Of a stretch of 64,000 nt of DNA, positions 25,310 to 33,445 are shown in pieces. Source of the DNA: DATHZQ01 sp965216945 (lineage in GTDB: Bacteria > Actinomycetota > Acidimicrobiia > Spongiisociales > UBA5794); the NCBI GenBank assembly GCA_965216945.1, contig CBDCGU010000003.1, forward strand, positions 496,001-560,000, in the 5' to 3' direction. The notes below the pieces were generated by a model, which saw only the letters and a program-made list of their open reading frames with translations, was not told the DNA's origin and made no database searches. Made by a program: the position numbers and the translations under genes. Positions within the stretch are counted from its first letter, which is position 1, and each line of letters begins with the position of its first letter.

Positions 25310-26734
25310 TCAGTCGAGGGCAACTTCCGTTATGGCAAGGACGTCGCCGCCACGAACGAAGACGAGTCCGTTGCTGAAAAACGGCTTCCCGCCATCGAAA
25401 ACTCCACCGAGCGTGATCGAGCCCCAGTTCACTCCGTCGTCTGAGACGAAGAGAACCCAGCGGGGGCCTTCGCGTCGGAGAACGAAGCGTCCGTCCCAGT
25501 GATGAGCCGAGATGCCAGAGAGGACCGTGCGATCGGGCGAATGGAGACCGAGTTCTGCGATGGTGTCTGCCGGGAGGGCTGCCACCTCGTCGATACGGAT
25601 CTCGGCGCCGTTTCGGGAATACCTGAAAACGTGGGGACCCTGGACGTCCGTGACGAGAAACAGCGACGGGTCATCTCCTGACACCTTGCCGAAATACGTT
25701 TCCTCGACGTCGCCGAGGACGACTCCCAGATCGACCGGCTCCGGGTGAACCGTCCAATCCAAGCCATCGCCGGAACGGGCGACCAGGACCCGATCTTCGC
25801 CGTGAGCCGCTATTGCGAAGAACTCCAAGTCGGTTGCGCCGGCGGTGAGGAGACGGTGGCCGTCGATGTCACCAAACGGAGCGAGCTCGACGAACGTGTG
25901 GCCGTCGTCAGTCGATGTGAAGATGCTCGAACCGAGTGCCGTGACGATGGTGGCGCCTCGTCGGACGATGGGCTGATCGATGCCGTCCTTGACGGCTCCG
26001 ATGGTGATGGGCCGGGTTCCGGGGAAATCGACCTCGACCCAGGTCACTCCGTCGGTCGAGCGATACAGACCACCTGAGCCTGAGAACGGGGACAACCAGA
26101 GGAGATCTGCGCCGACGACCACGTCGGTGGCGTCCCCGCCCCCCACCAAGAAGCTGGCTTCTTCGCGTCGGCTGAACTCCACACCATCCTTGCTGACGAG
26201 GAGCTCATCTTCGATCGAACGGTCGGCCTCCTCCGCGACGACGAGATGCTGGTCCCCGACCGGGCCGAGAATGATCGCGCTCACGACGTCGCCCAGTCCG
26301 GCTACGTCCCCGAAGTTGGGGCTTCTCCAGTTGAGCTGGCCGGCCACCAGTGCGGTCGCTGTCTGTGGTGGTAGCGGCTGAGGTGGAATCACCGTGACGA
26401 CCGCTGGGACCGCGGTCGTCGGAGCAGTTTCCACTGCGCCTTCCTGCTGCGACGAAGCCGTCGTCGGTACACCAAGACTTGTCGAAGTGACGGTACCGGA
26501 CGGTGGCACCCGCTCGGGCTCAGCGATGTTGACCACGAGCATCACTCCGCCGATGACGAGCAAAACAACCGCCATGGCAGCGGCCGCCACCCACGCAGCT
26601 CTCATCCGCTGATGGGCCGGTCGGGTCGGTCGAACCAACGTGACGAGCTCCAGCTCGCCCGGATCGACCGGCGTACGAGTCGACCTCTGGAACTCTCCGA
26701 GCTCTCGCAGCTGCTGGCGGAGGTCCACGCTCAT
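25310..26734 (-). CDS. Membrane protein with BNR-like outer domain, probable anti-sigma-type partner
   Basis: A 474-residue protein with a cytoplasmic stretch of about 45 residues, one membrane span (AAWVAAAAMAVVLLVIGGVM), a Thr/Pro/Val-rich linker and a large outer domain made of BNR-like repeats: YRSTDGVTWVEVDF, FTSTDDGHTFVEL, VARSGDGLDWTVHP, FVSDDGVNWGSITL. Its ATG overlaps the stop of the ECF sigma gene (ATGA), the usual arrangement for a sigma factor and its membrane regulator. The cytoplasmic tail lacks a recognisable zinc anti-sigma motif (HxxxCxxC), so the anti-sigma role rests on position and topology. The repeats resemble those of the broken gene at 19.8-21.1 kb. Confidence 0.65.
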   Translation of the reverse strand: MSVDLRQQLRELGEFQRSTRTPVDPGELELVTLVRPTRPAHQRMRAAWVAAAAMAVVLLVIGGVMLVVNIAEPERVPPSGTVTSTSLGVPTTASSQQEGAVETAPTTAVPAVVTVIPPQPLPPQTATALVAGQLNWRSPNFGDVAGLGDVVSAIILGPVGDQHLVVAEEADRSIEDELLVSKDGVEFSRREEASFLVGGGDATDVVVGADLLWLSPFSGSGGLYRSTDGVTWVEVDFPGTRPITIGAVKDGIDQPIVRRGATIVTALGSSIFTSTDDGHTFVELAPFGDIDGHRLLTAGATDLEFFAIAAHGEDRVLVARSGDGLDWTVHPEPVDLGVVLGDVEETYFGKVSGDDPSLFLVTDVQGPHVFRYSRNGAEIRIDEVAALPADTIAELGLHSPDRTVLSGISAHHWDGRFVLRREGPRWVLFVSDDGVNWGSITLGGVFDGGKPFFSNGLVFVRGGDVLAITEVALD

Positions 26735-27204
26735 ACCCCCACCCCAAGACTGGAGCGGAGCTTGGCAAGCCCGCGCTCTGCATGATTCTGGACCGTCGAC
26801 TTCTTCAACCCGAGAAGATCAGCGACCTCCGACAACGTCCACTCGAAGCAGTACACCAGCGTGACGACCACCCTTTGTCGTTCCGGGAGACCCGCCAACG
26901 CATCAACCAAACCAGGCTCGACCCACGGCACTCGCGGCGCCTCAACGAGAGGCAACACGACTCGTCGACCCCGTTGCGCTTTGCGCCCGCGATCACGGCC
27001 CACGACGTAGAGATAGCCAACGGGATTGTCCATCAACCGAACTCGATCCCAGTTCTCCCACCCATAGGCGAGCGCCTCACAGGTGGCCTCCCTCCCCAGC
27101 TCCCCGCCCAGACAAGCCGACAGGGCATCGTGGAGTCGCGGTTCCGCCGCCCTGAAGAACAACTCAAACGAATCGAAAGCGATCCGATCCTCCAACTCCT
27201 CCAT
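26731..27204 (-). CDS. ECF-type RNA polymerase sigma factor
   Basis: A small sigma-70 family protein of 157 residues. Region 2 runs through FELFFRAAEPRLHDALSACL and EALAYGWENWDRVRLMDNPV. Region 4 is clear: LAGLPERQRVVVTLVYCFEW followed by the helix-turn-helix LSEVADLLGLKKSTVQNHAE. I prefer the ATG at 27204; a longer frame from 27240 has no support. The gene is translationally coupled to the anti-sigma-like gene. Targets are unknown. Confidence 0.85.
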   Translation of the reverse strand: MEELEDRIAFDSFELFFRAAEPRLHDALSACLGGELGREATCEALAYGWENWDRVRLMDNPVGYLYVVGRDRGRKAQRGRRVVLPLVEAPRVPWVEPGLVDALAGLPERQRVVVTLVYCFEWTLSEVADLLGLKKSTVQNHAERGLAKLRSSLGVGV

Positions 27205-27208
27205 CACC

Positions 27209-27915
27209 CTAGAAAGAGCCACGACGCCCCTTCGTACCACAAGCAGCCATCAGCATCTCGCGAGACGGATCCCGGTCCAGCGCGGAGCGGCGCAGGCAAG
27301 CCGCAGGCTGAAGCGGAGCCAATCGAGAGCCGCCCAAATCACCCGCCACCCGGTGCGATCTCGCGCACCCACCAGCGCTCTGGATCCGGCATTTCTGAGC
27401 GGGGAGCTGACGCGAATGCGGCGAGATCGTTCTCTCGACCCCTCCTCTGGACAGCCGCTTTACGATCCGGGTCGCCGCATGCCGATCGAGGCGTCGGGTG
27501 CCGTCCCTGTTGAGGAAGATCGGCTCGTCTTCACGTTCTCCGACGCACACGTCGACGGCACGGGCGGTGCGGGGCGCAAGGGGATGGTGGCGATCTTGCC
27601 GCCCTTGCGGGTGATCGTCAGCGTACGGTGGCCGCGTTCCACCCCGAGGTGTTCGATGTGCGAACTCAGCGCCTCGGAGATCCGCAGCCCGTTCAACGCC
27701 AACAGACACGCAAGCGCGTGGTCGCGGCCACCGGCGGGACCAGCTTGGACGAGCAACATGCCCAGGTCATTGCGGTCCAAGCCCGTGGCGTTCGACTCGT
27801 AGTCCAGCCGCGGGCGGCGCACATGCACGGCCGGCGCGGCTGGGATCAGTTGCTCCACCACGCACCGCGACGACAAGCCAACCGGCACTACCCCACCAGG
27901 TAGCTCCGAAGGCAT
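27209..27915 (-). pseudogene. Decayed tyrosine recombinase (XerD-like integrase)
   Basis: Two frames must be joined to read this gene. From 27915 the first frame carries NATGLDRNDLGMLLVQAG, then HALACLLALNGLRISEAL with the first catalytic Arg, and TLTITRKGGKIATIPL. A one-base shift in a C-rich stretch near 27580 moves the protein to the second frame: APRTARAVDVCVGERE, then IFLNRDGTRRLDRHAATRIV and TISPHS. The LRHxxx...H...Y region is then scrambled, although RRSALDRDPSREMLMAA still resembles the usual C-terminal SLDRHATYIVAA. The N-terminal core-binding domain is missing. No attachment-site repeats were found. It is a relic of a mobile element and not an active enzyme. Confidence 0.75.
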
Positions 27916-28058
27916 GCCGAACGGCGCTGTTGGGCGTTAGGAGCGTTCTTGCTCGGAATCCGCTGGTGTGTGTGCGCAGGTGCTGCTGGCCGGGACCGTC
28001 CTCGGAGGACCTGCCTCTACCACCAGCGGCGACACCCGGAGCTGGCCGCCGTGCATTC

Positions 28059-29054
28059 TCACACACCCGTTGATTCGATTGGCACCAGCTCGTGGGTGCC
28101 GGATAGACCTTTGAGAGTGACCGTGGCCGGTTGACCCAAGGCGAGGCCGTCCGTAGCTCCGAGTAGCTCGACGACAAGCGCGGAGGCCAGAATCTGGCCG
28201 GCCTCGGCGACGGATGCGATCCTCGCTGCTTTGTTCACGGTGACACCGAAGAGGTCGCCTTCTCTCCGCACGACCTCCCCGGCGTGAATCCCGATCCGAA
28301 CCGCGTACTTCTCGTCTGCGGCAGCCTCTTGGATCTCGAGGGCGGCTCGCACGGCTGCCCGTGCGGAGTTGAAGGCCAGCATCGAGCCGTCGCCAAGCAT
28401 CTTCACGACTGTCCCGGCGTGAGCTCTGGTGGAGCGACGGATGTCCGTTTCGTGGTTCTTCACAAGGCTGAGCCACCCGTCATCTCCGATCCTTTGGGCC
28501 AGGATCGTCGAATCCACGATGTCGGTGAACACAAGAGTCATCGTGCCCTCTGACTGCGCCAGGGCATCCAGGGCAACGGCGTCATCAGCGACGGATGTCA
28601 GGAGATCATCGAGTGTCGTCGTCAGCTCGACACCAAACGTCTGCACATTTGGAGACGGCGCCGATGTGTGCCACTGAACGACCCTCCACGCTCCCGCCTC
28701 CAACACGAGCACGACGGTGGCCCGAAGATCTGCGTCTCCAATCGGCGTTCTCATGGTGAGGAGCACCGATGCCCAGCCCACTCGACCCTCCTCGAACGCG
28801 TCCAGTCGTTCAAGAGTCACCGCACCGTGACTGCCGCTCTCGCTGGCGAGTTCCTCCGCTTGAATCCGGTGCACCCTGAGGAAGGCCTCGGCCCCATCCC
28901 AGAACTCTTCTGCATCAACTCCGATACCGCGGAAATGCGGGCTCGTGGTGATCAGATTCGACTGCGTCTCGTTGTCGCGAGATTCCCAAGCCTCCACGAT
29001 GCGCCGAACGACGGCGGCGATTTCGGGCGACTCACGCACGGCCACCTGGCTCAC
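28059..29054 (-). CDS. Class III nucleotide cyclase with N-terminal SnoaL-like domain
   Basis: A soluble 331-residue protein. Residues 1-130 look like a SnoaL/NTF2-type domain (IAAVVRRIVEAWESRDNETQ through WRVVQWHTSAP). Residues 168-325 are a class III adenylate or guanylate cyclase: GTMTLVFTDIVDSTILAQRI with the first metal Asp, VKMLGDGSMLAF with the second, RIGIHAGEVVRREGDLFGVT and VNKAARI with the transition-state Asn and Arg. The Lys before LGDG is the usual adenine-recognition residue, which favours cAMP. The start is a GTG at 29054. It is one of two cyclases in the island; the other is destroyed by the insertion element. Confidence 0.8.
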   Translation of the reverse strand: MSQVAVRESPEIAAVVRRIVEAWESRDNETQSNLITTSPHFRGIGVDAEEFWDGAEAFLRVHRIQAEELASESGSHGAVTLERLDAFEEGRVGWASVLLTMRTPIGDADLRATVVLVLEAGAWRVVQWHTSAPSPNVQTFGVELTTTLDDLLTSVADDAVALDALAQSEGTMTLVFTDIVDSTILAQRIGDDGWLSLVKNHETDIRRSTRAHAGTVVKMLGDGSMLAFNSARAAVRAALEIQEAAADEKYAVRIGIHAGEVVRREGDLFGVTVNKAARIASVAEAGQILASALVVELLGATDGLALGQPATVTLKGLSGTHELVPIESTGV

Positions 29055-29099
29055 AGAGCCTGTCGTGGCGGAGAGTTGGGGATGTCGCCATTGGCACGT

Positions 29100-29507
29100 T
29101 CAGGCACCCAGCCCGGTCAAAGCGGCCATCGCCACCATCACCAATCCGACGACGTGGACAGGGCCAAACACGAGGGCGAGCTTGTAGCCGGCCGTTTGCT
29201 CGGCGAACTCGTCCTTCGTTCCCGCCAGCCAGTTGACGAGGTCCTTCACCACCAGCAGCACGGCGCCGGCCGAGAAGACGATCGCGGTCGAGAAGTCAAA
29301 GGCCTCGGACATGCCCGAGAAGTCGAGGACCACGACGACCCCGAGCAGGATCGGTGCCTGGCCGTACGATGCAAGGTGGGCAAAGCGGAGATACTTGGGA
29401 GGATCGGGCTCCGATCGACGTATTCGTGCCATGAAGAAGCCGGTCACTGCGCCAGAGAAGAGCAGGGCGACTGCGGTGAGGATCAGTACTGCTTCGGCGT
29501 TGGTCAT
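29100..29507 (-). CDS. Four-span membrane protein, unknown function
   Basis: A 135-residue protein with four predicted membrane helices (AVLILTAVALLFSGAVTGFF, GQAPILLGVVVVLDF, IVFSAGAVLLVVKDLV and LVFGPVHVVGLVMVAMAAL) and short loops. No family is recognised. The ATG at 29507 has AAAGGA nine bases upstream and overlaps the stop of the TetR gene, so it is the second gene of an autoregulated pair and presumably the target of that regulator. Confidence 0.65.
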   Translation of the reverse strand: MTNAEAVLILTAVALLFSGAVTGFFMARIRRSEPDPPKYLRFAHLASYGQAPILLGVVVVLDFSGMSEAFDFSTAIVFSAGAVLLVVKDLVNWLAGTKDEFAEQTAGYKLALVFGPVHVVGLVMVAMAALTGLGA

Positions 29508-30130
29508 CGAGGATTCCTTTCAGTCGGTGCCTCCATGACGATCTCGGCGGAGGGATCGGGTAAGGGGCGATCGCCGCGGGCGTGCGTGAGGACGGCTTCG
29601 ACGGCCCACGCGGCCGCCGCCGAAGCCCGCTCTACCGAGGCGCCAAGGACATCGGTCATCTCGAAGCGAGCTGCGCCGCCGGTCAGGAGGAGCAGCAGGT
29701 CGGCGAGCGCCTCCCGCGTCTCTCCGTCTGCTCTGACTCCCCAGCGGTCCAGCACCGCGTAGGCGAACGCCCGGTGTCGACGCCGGCGTGCCCGACGCAC
29801 CTCGACACCGGCCGCCGTGCGCAACTGAGCTCTGAGCAGCGGCGTCTGCACATGGTCAGACCAGCCTCTGTGGAGCCACGCATGCAGGTCGCTGCCGTCC
29901 ACCGAGGGCAGCGGCCCCGCTGTTGTCGCGGGGTCATCGATGACACCAACCGCCTCCACCAGGGCCGCCTTGGTTGGGAAGTAGCGATAGATGGTGCGCA
30001 CCGAAACGCCGCTCCGCGCCGACACGGCCGGGACCGACAATGCGGCGGCATCCTCAGCTACAAGGAGCTCGGCCGCCGCCTTGACGATGGCTTCACGGGT
30101 AGCCAGTCGATTGCGCTCCCTGACTGTCAT
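29504..30130 (-). CDS. TetR-family transcriptional regulator
   Basis: A 208-residue regulator with the typical N-terminal helix-turn-helix: REAIVKAAAELLVAEDAAAL, SARSGVSVRTIYRYFPTKAAL. The ligand domain is Ala- and Arg-rich and unremarkable. An ATG at 30142 is in frame, but neither start has a ribosome site. A TTGACA with a CATGCT 18 bases later places transcription at about 30131, which would make the message leaderless from the ATG at 30130. The inverted repeats over this promoter suggest that it represses itself and the downstream membrane protein. Confidence 0.85.
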   Translation of the reverse strand: MTVRERNRLATREAIVKAAAELLVAEDAAALSVPAVSARSGVSVRTIYRYFPTKAALVEAVGVIDDPATTAGPLPSVDGSDLHAWLHRGWSDHVQTPLLRAQLRTAAGVEVRRARRRRHRAFAYAVLDRWGVRADGETREALADLLLLLTGGAARFEMTDVLGASVERASAAAAWAVEAVLTHARGDRPLPDPSAEIVMEAPTERNPR

Positions 30131-30167
30131 GGCATGAAGCATGCCATAGTGACACGGATCATGTCAA
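30129..30167 (-). promoter_or_regulatory. Promoter and two operator-like dyads of the TetR gene
   Basis: A perfect 19-bp inverted repeat, ATGGCATG-AAG-CATGCCAT, covers 30129-30147, and a second dyad, TGACA-N7-TGTCA, covers 30150-30166. Read on the minus strand, a TTGACA (30167-30162) and a CATGCT (30143-30138) are 18 bases apart, so the first dyad covers the -10 and start and the second fills the spacer and overlaps the -35. This is the usual layout for TetR self-repression. Confidence 0.65.
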
Positions 30168-30523
30168 GCGATCATCCCGGTGCGGATCGGTGGCGTGGAA
30201 CACCACATGGGACAAGATCGCAGAAGCACCTCCACCTGCGGCACGAAGCCGCCGTGACAACGGACACGATGTCATTCCACTGATGCGCCGGGGGCCTCGA
30301 ACCCAATCCCGGGCAACGGCTTCGATCCCCAGGCAGGTGCCGCACAGCGCTTCGTCGCGGTCAACCCTCGTGGAAACGGCTTGGCGCAGACCTGGTTGCC
30401 TGAGCGCTTTGCGTTCGCTGCCCGCACGTGAAGCGCCTCTCGCCCCGGGCCGATTGGCGAGGCCCCCCGGATGTCGATCCGAGGGGCCTCGTGCTCACGG
30501 GTGCCATCGCGCCGTTGGGACGT
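30168..30523. other. Intergenic region without a gene, contains a strong hairpin
   Basis: About 355 bp between the TetR promoter and the end of the HAAS membrane protein gene. No coding frame with protein-like composition was found on either strand. The only structure noted is the hairpin at 30459-30490. Confidence 0.5.
30459..30490 (-). terminator. Hairpin after the PadR/HAAS operon
   Basis: GAGGCCCC at 30459-30466 pairs with GGGGCCTC at 30483-30490, and inside this CGGAT pairs with ATCCG around a GTCG loop; only one C-A mismatch breaks the stem. It lies 33 bases beyond the stop of the minus-strand membrane protein gene. There is no U run, so it may be a non-canonical GC-rich terminator of the kind common in actinobacteria. 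Confidence 0.5.
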
Positions 30524-31384
30524 TCAGGCAGGCCGCGTGCGGTGGCGGGCTATTCCTCGTTTCGTGCCGAGGACGATGCCTACTCCTGTGCTGATCACGG
30601 CGCCCAGCCAGCCGAGGATCCAGCCGAGGTAGGCGAGGCCTGCGAGCAGGCTGGTGTCGTCCTCCCCGGTGGCGGTCTGGCCGTCGCCCGCCACCACGAG
30701 GGCGCCGAGGCCGATAACGAACAGGACGGGCGCGGCGATGAGCCACTTGTACCAGCCGGCGGTGACGTCGGCCTGTTGCGGACGCGCAGGTTCGAGGTGC
30801 GGCTCATCGGCGTTACCGGTGAGTCGCATGTGCCCGGTCCACAGACCGCCGATCACGATCAACGCCGCGACTGGGATCAGGAAGATGTCCAGGACGGTCA
30901 CTGCTGCACCGGCAAGGATCATCCACGATCCGGCGATCACGCGTCGCCGCAGGACTGCGAGGCCGCCCAAGATGAGGCCACCGGAGACGAGGGTTGCGCC
31001 GGCCCCGGTAAGCCCGCCGCCGCCCGCATCTCTGAAGATGACGCCGGCGGCGCCCAGGATCAACCCCGCAACGCCGATGATCGCGGTGATGACGCCCCAC
31101 CAGCTGGCGAAGATGGTTCGTGTCATGGTTTGGCTCCTTTGCCGGACCTCTCGCTGTTCGAGAAGCGTGCGATACCGCCACCACACGTCGGCTGGAACTC
31201 CCCGCAAACACCTATCCAATACTCGGACCGAGGCACGGTCCGTCGATGTGTCATTCAATTGCTCCCACAGGTCGGACTCGATCTCGGCGCGGCGGCGATC
31301 GCCTACGGCGTCGGGCAGGCTGCGGGTATATAACGCCACCCAGGCCCGGGTGAATCGGACTCCAAAGCTGTCTTCCCTGTTCAT
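30524..31384 (-). CDS. Membrane protein with N-terminal HAAS-like domain, PadR partner
   Basis: A 286-residue protein. The first 75 residues (FTRAWVALYTRSLPDAVGDR, then AEIESDLWEQL) match the HAAS-type domain usually encoded next to PadR regulators. The rest has about seven membrane spans rich in Ala, Gly and Val. I use the ATG at 31384, which overlaps the PadR stop (ATGA). In such pairs the PadR protein controls expression of the membrane partner; the physiological role is not established. Confidence 0.7.
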   Translation of the reverse strand: MNREDSFGVRFTRAWVALYTRSLPDAVGDRRRAEIESDLWEQLNDTSTDRASVRVLDRCLRGVPADVWWRYRTLLEQREVRQRSQTMTRTIFASWWGVITAIIGVAGLILGAAGVIFRDAGGGGLTGAGATLVSGGLILGGLAVLRRRVIAGSWMILAGAAVTVLDIFLIPVAALIVIGGLWTGHMRLTGNADEPHLEPARPQQADVTAGWYKWLIAAPVLFVIGLGALVVAGDGQTATGEDDTSLLAGLAYLGWILGWLGAVISTGVGIVLGTKRGIARHRTRPA

Positions 31385-31737
31385 GGAGTCGCCAGCCCAG
31401 GATCGGACCGCCTCCAAGCACGACGCTCCGCTGCGAGGCGGGAGTAGGCGACCTCACCGGCGCCGGTGAGCCGATACAGCCGCCGCAGCGGCCGCCCTTC
31501 ATCGGCTGCGAGCTGGGGATCTTCCCACCGCGACGCCAGCAGTCCGGCCTTCTCCATCCGGCTGAGAGCCTTGTATAGCGTGCCATGAGCGATCAACTTC
31601 CTGGCGTCACCGGCCTCAGCGAGTTGTTTCGCCATCGCGAAGCCGTGGAACTCACTGTCGCCGGTGCGGTTCAGCTCCACTGCGAGGGCCAGGATCGATT
31701 CTTCGATGGGCAGGATCGTGCCCGCCTTGCGTCTCAT
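31381..31737 (-). CDS. PadR-family transcriptional regulator
   Basis: A 118-residue winged-helix regulator: ESILALAVELNRTGDSEFHG, GTLYKALSRMEKAGLLASRW and RRLYRLTGAGEVAYSRL are the PadR winged-helix core, followed by a short C-terminal helix. The ATG at 31737 suits the TTGACA/TATTCT promoter, which puts transcription at about the ATG, so the message would be leaderless. A GTG at 31743 is in frame but too close to the -10. Confidence 0.85.
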   Translation of the reverse strand: MRRKAGTILPIEESILALAVELNRTGDSEFHGFAMAKQLAEAGDARKLIAHGTLYKALSRMEKAGLLASRWEDPQLAADEGRPLRRLYRLTGAGEVAYSRLAAERRAWRRSDPGLATP

Positions 31738-31745
31738 GGTCACTA

Positions 31746-31775
31746 AGAATAGGAAGGTATAGTCCCTTTTGTCAA
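31746..31775 (-). promoter_or_regulatory. Promoter of padR-like gene with operator-like dyad in the spacer
   Basis: On the minus strand TTGACA (31775-31770) and TATTCT (31751-31746) are separated by 18 bases. The spacer holds the inverted repeat AAGG-GACTATA-CCTT, placed where a bound repressor would block polymerase. It is a near-consensus promoter, unusual in a genome this GC-rich. Confidence 0.65.
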
Positions 31776-31850
31776 GAAGGAGGGACCCCGAAGCCGTCTC
31801 AGAGGTCAGCCGCGCATACGCCGAGGACTCATGGCGCGCAGCGGATCGAT

Positions 31851-31901
31851 CAGGTTCGGAAGGCGGTCAGGTTCGAAAGGCGGTCGGGTTCGGAAGGACG
31901 A
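31851..31901. repeat. Three tandem copies of a 17-bp repeat
   Basis: The unit CAGGTTCGGAAGGCGGT occurs at 31851-31867, 31868-31884 (one change) and 31885-31901 (several changes). It sits in the 350-bp gap between the PadR promoter and the FAD oxidoreductase gene, where I see no other gene. It is too short and regular to be a CRISPR array; it could be a protein-binding array or simple slippage. Confidence 0.7.
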
Positions 31902-32089
31902 GGGCACACAGAACGCCCACCGCCCGAAGCGGCCTCGCGCACTCCGTTCCGAGCCGAACCGGCGTTCGGTGCTACCCCGTCCCGTTCTGGAAGGAGATCG
32001 GCCAAGGCGCCCGGCGGTGGCACAGCTGTCCCTCCGGCGCATCAGCGCACCCGGTACGCTACGTCCACCTGCCCCGAGAGGAGTCTCCG

Positions 32090-33427
32090 ATGACCAGCTC
32101 CCTTCCTTCCCCCGCGAAGTACCTCGTCGTCGGAGGCGGGGTGCATGGCCTCAGCACGGCTTGGCACCTGGCGATGGAGCTGGAGAATCGCGGCGGCTCG
32201 GGGAGCGACGTCGTGCTCCTGGAGAAGACGGTCCCGGGCGCCGGCGCCACCGGCATCGCATGCGGTTGCGTACGCAACCTCTACATGACCGAGCCGCTGC
32301 ACGCCATCGTCCGGGAGTCGGTCGACGTGTGGAACTACGACCCGGTCGCGTTCGGGTTCCAACAGGTGGGCTACGTGTCGTGCGGTGAGGCCAACCAACT
32401 CGAGGACTACGAGCGCATCCACCGCAACCAGAACAACATCGGGTACCCGTCGGATCTCTACGTGGGCGACGAGGCGCGCCGTTTCCTCACGAGCCTGTGG
32501 CCCGACTTCAAGCACCACAGCATCGACGTCGTGCTCCACGAGAAGCCAAGTGGGTACGCCGGGACGGCCCAAACCGTGGCCGGGCTGACCCGCATGTGCG
32601 AGCGCCATGGCGTCCGGATCCACACCGGCGTCGAGGTGACCGGCTACGACACCACAGGCGACGAGGTGCGTGCCGTCGAGACCAACGTGGGGCGTATCGA
32701 CGCCGACGTCGTGTTCCTCTGCCTGGGAGCCTGGATCCCCCAACACTGGGAGATGCTCGGATTGCCGATGAGCCTCGATGTCGGGTACGCCGACGGCAGC
32801 CACGTCGACGGCAAGGACATGTGGACGTACTGGCGGCTCGAAGAGGGTGAGATCTACTTCGACGGTCCCTACGTGACAGCCGACAACCTGAACCCGCCCG
32901 TGCTGCACATCGAGCTGATGAACACGGCCGTCTACGACGCGGTGACCGGCGCCGAGCTCGACGACAACGTCTACGTCTACTGGAAGAACGGCACAGAGCG
33001 GATGGAGCGTCCCGGCATCCAGGGCGGGGCGCTGCCGGTGCAGCTGGGCCCCCTGGCCAGCGTCGAGCCGTATGGCCACGCCAACGACGAGTACCAGGCC
33101 GGTCCCGGCTTCGCCGACTACATCACGGCATGCATGGGGATGTTCATGAAGCGCTTCGAAGGTATCCGCCCCGACTTCAAGGAGCGTCGCAACGGTGGCA
33201 TCGGAGCCTTCACCCCGGACAACGTGCCGATCATCGACTGGGTCATGCCCAACGTGTACCTCATCGCCGATTCCAACCACGGTTTCAAGATGACGGGCAT
33301 CGGCAAACTGGTCGCCCGTCAGATCGTCGGCTCGGAGCCCGTCGCCGAGCTCGAGCCATTTGCCTTCGGTCGCTATGCCGCCGGGAAGGCCTTCGGCTCG
33401 GGAACCACGCACTCGCCCTGGGTGTGA
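32090..33427 (+). CDS. FAD-dependent oxidoreductase, DAO/SoxB-like
   Basis: A 445-residue amine oxidase-like flavoprotein. KYLVVGGGVHGLSTAWHLAM is the dinucleotide-binding start, GAGATGIACGCVRNLYMTEP contacts the flavin, and the C-terminal block is NVPIIDWVMPNVYLIADSNH followed by GFKMTGIGKLVARQIVG. The ATG has CGAGAGGAG upstream. The frame is open far upstream, but that part is low-complexity repeat sequence and unlike protein. It resembles sarcosine oxidase beta-type enzymes without the covalent-FMN RHD motif. Placed at the head of the betaine catabolism genes, it probably oxidises a methylated amine or amino acid. Confidence 0.8.
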   Translation: MTSSLPSPAKYLVVGGGVHGLSTAWHLAMELENRGGSGSDVVLLEKTVPGAGATGIACGCVRNLYMTEPLHAIVRESVDVWNYDPVAFGFQQVGYVSCGEANQLEDYERIHRNQNNIGYPSDLYVGDEARRFLTSLWPDFKHHSIDVVLHEKPSGYAGTAQTVAGLTRMCERHGVRIHTGVEVTGYDTTGDEVRAVETNVGRIDADVVFLCLGAWIPQHWEMLGLPMSLDVGYADGSHVDGKDMWTYWRLEEGEIYFDGPYVTADNLNPPVLHIELMNTAVYDAVTGAELDDNVYVYWKNGTERMERPGIQGGALPVQLGPLASVEPYGHANDEYQAGPGFADYITACMGMFMKRFEGIRPDFKERRNGGIGAFTPDNVPIIDWVMPNVYLIADSNHGFKMTGIGKLVARQIVGSEPVAELEPFAFGRYAAGKAFGSGTTHSPWV

Positions 33428-33445
33428 CCCCCTTGGCTGAAGCCG

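Noticed and set aside
24511..25323. Longer start for the SnoaL-like protein
   Set aside because: The extra residues precede the strong AGAGAGGAG ribosome site at the ATG at 25224.
31851..31901. CRISPR array
   Set aside because: The repeats are 17 bp with no spacers and only three copies.
31769..32089. N-terminal extension of the FAD oxidoreductase
   Set aside because: The open frame runs through tandem repeats and low-complexity sequence, while a strong ribosome site precedes the ATG at 32090.
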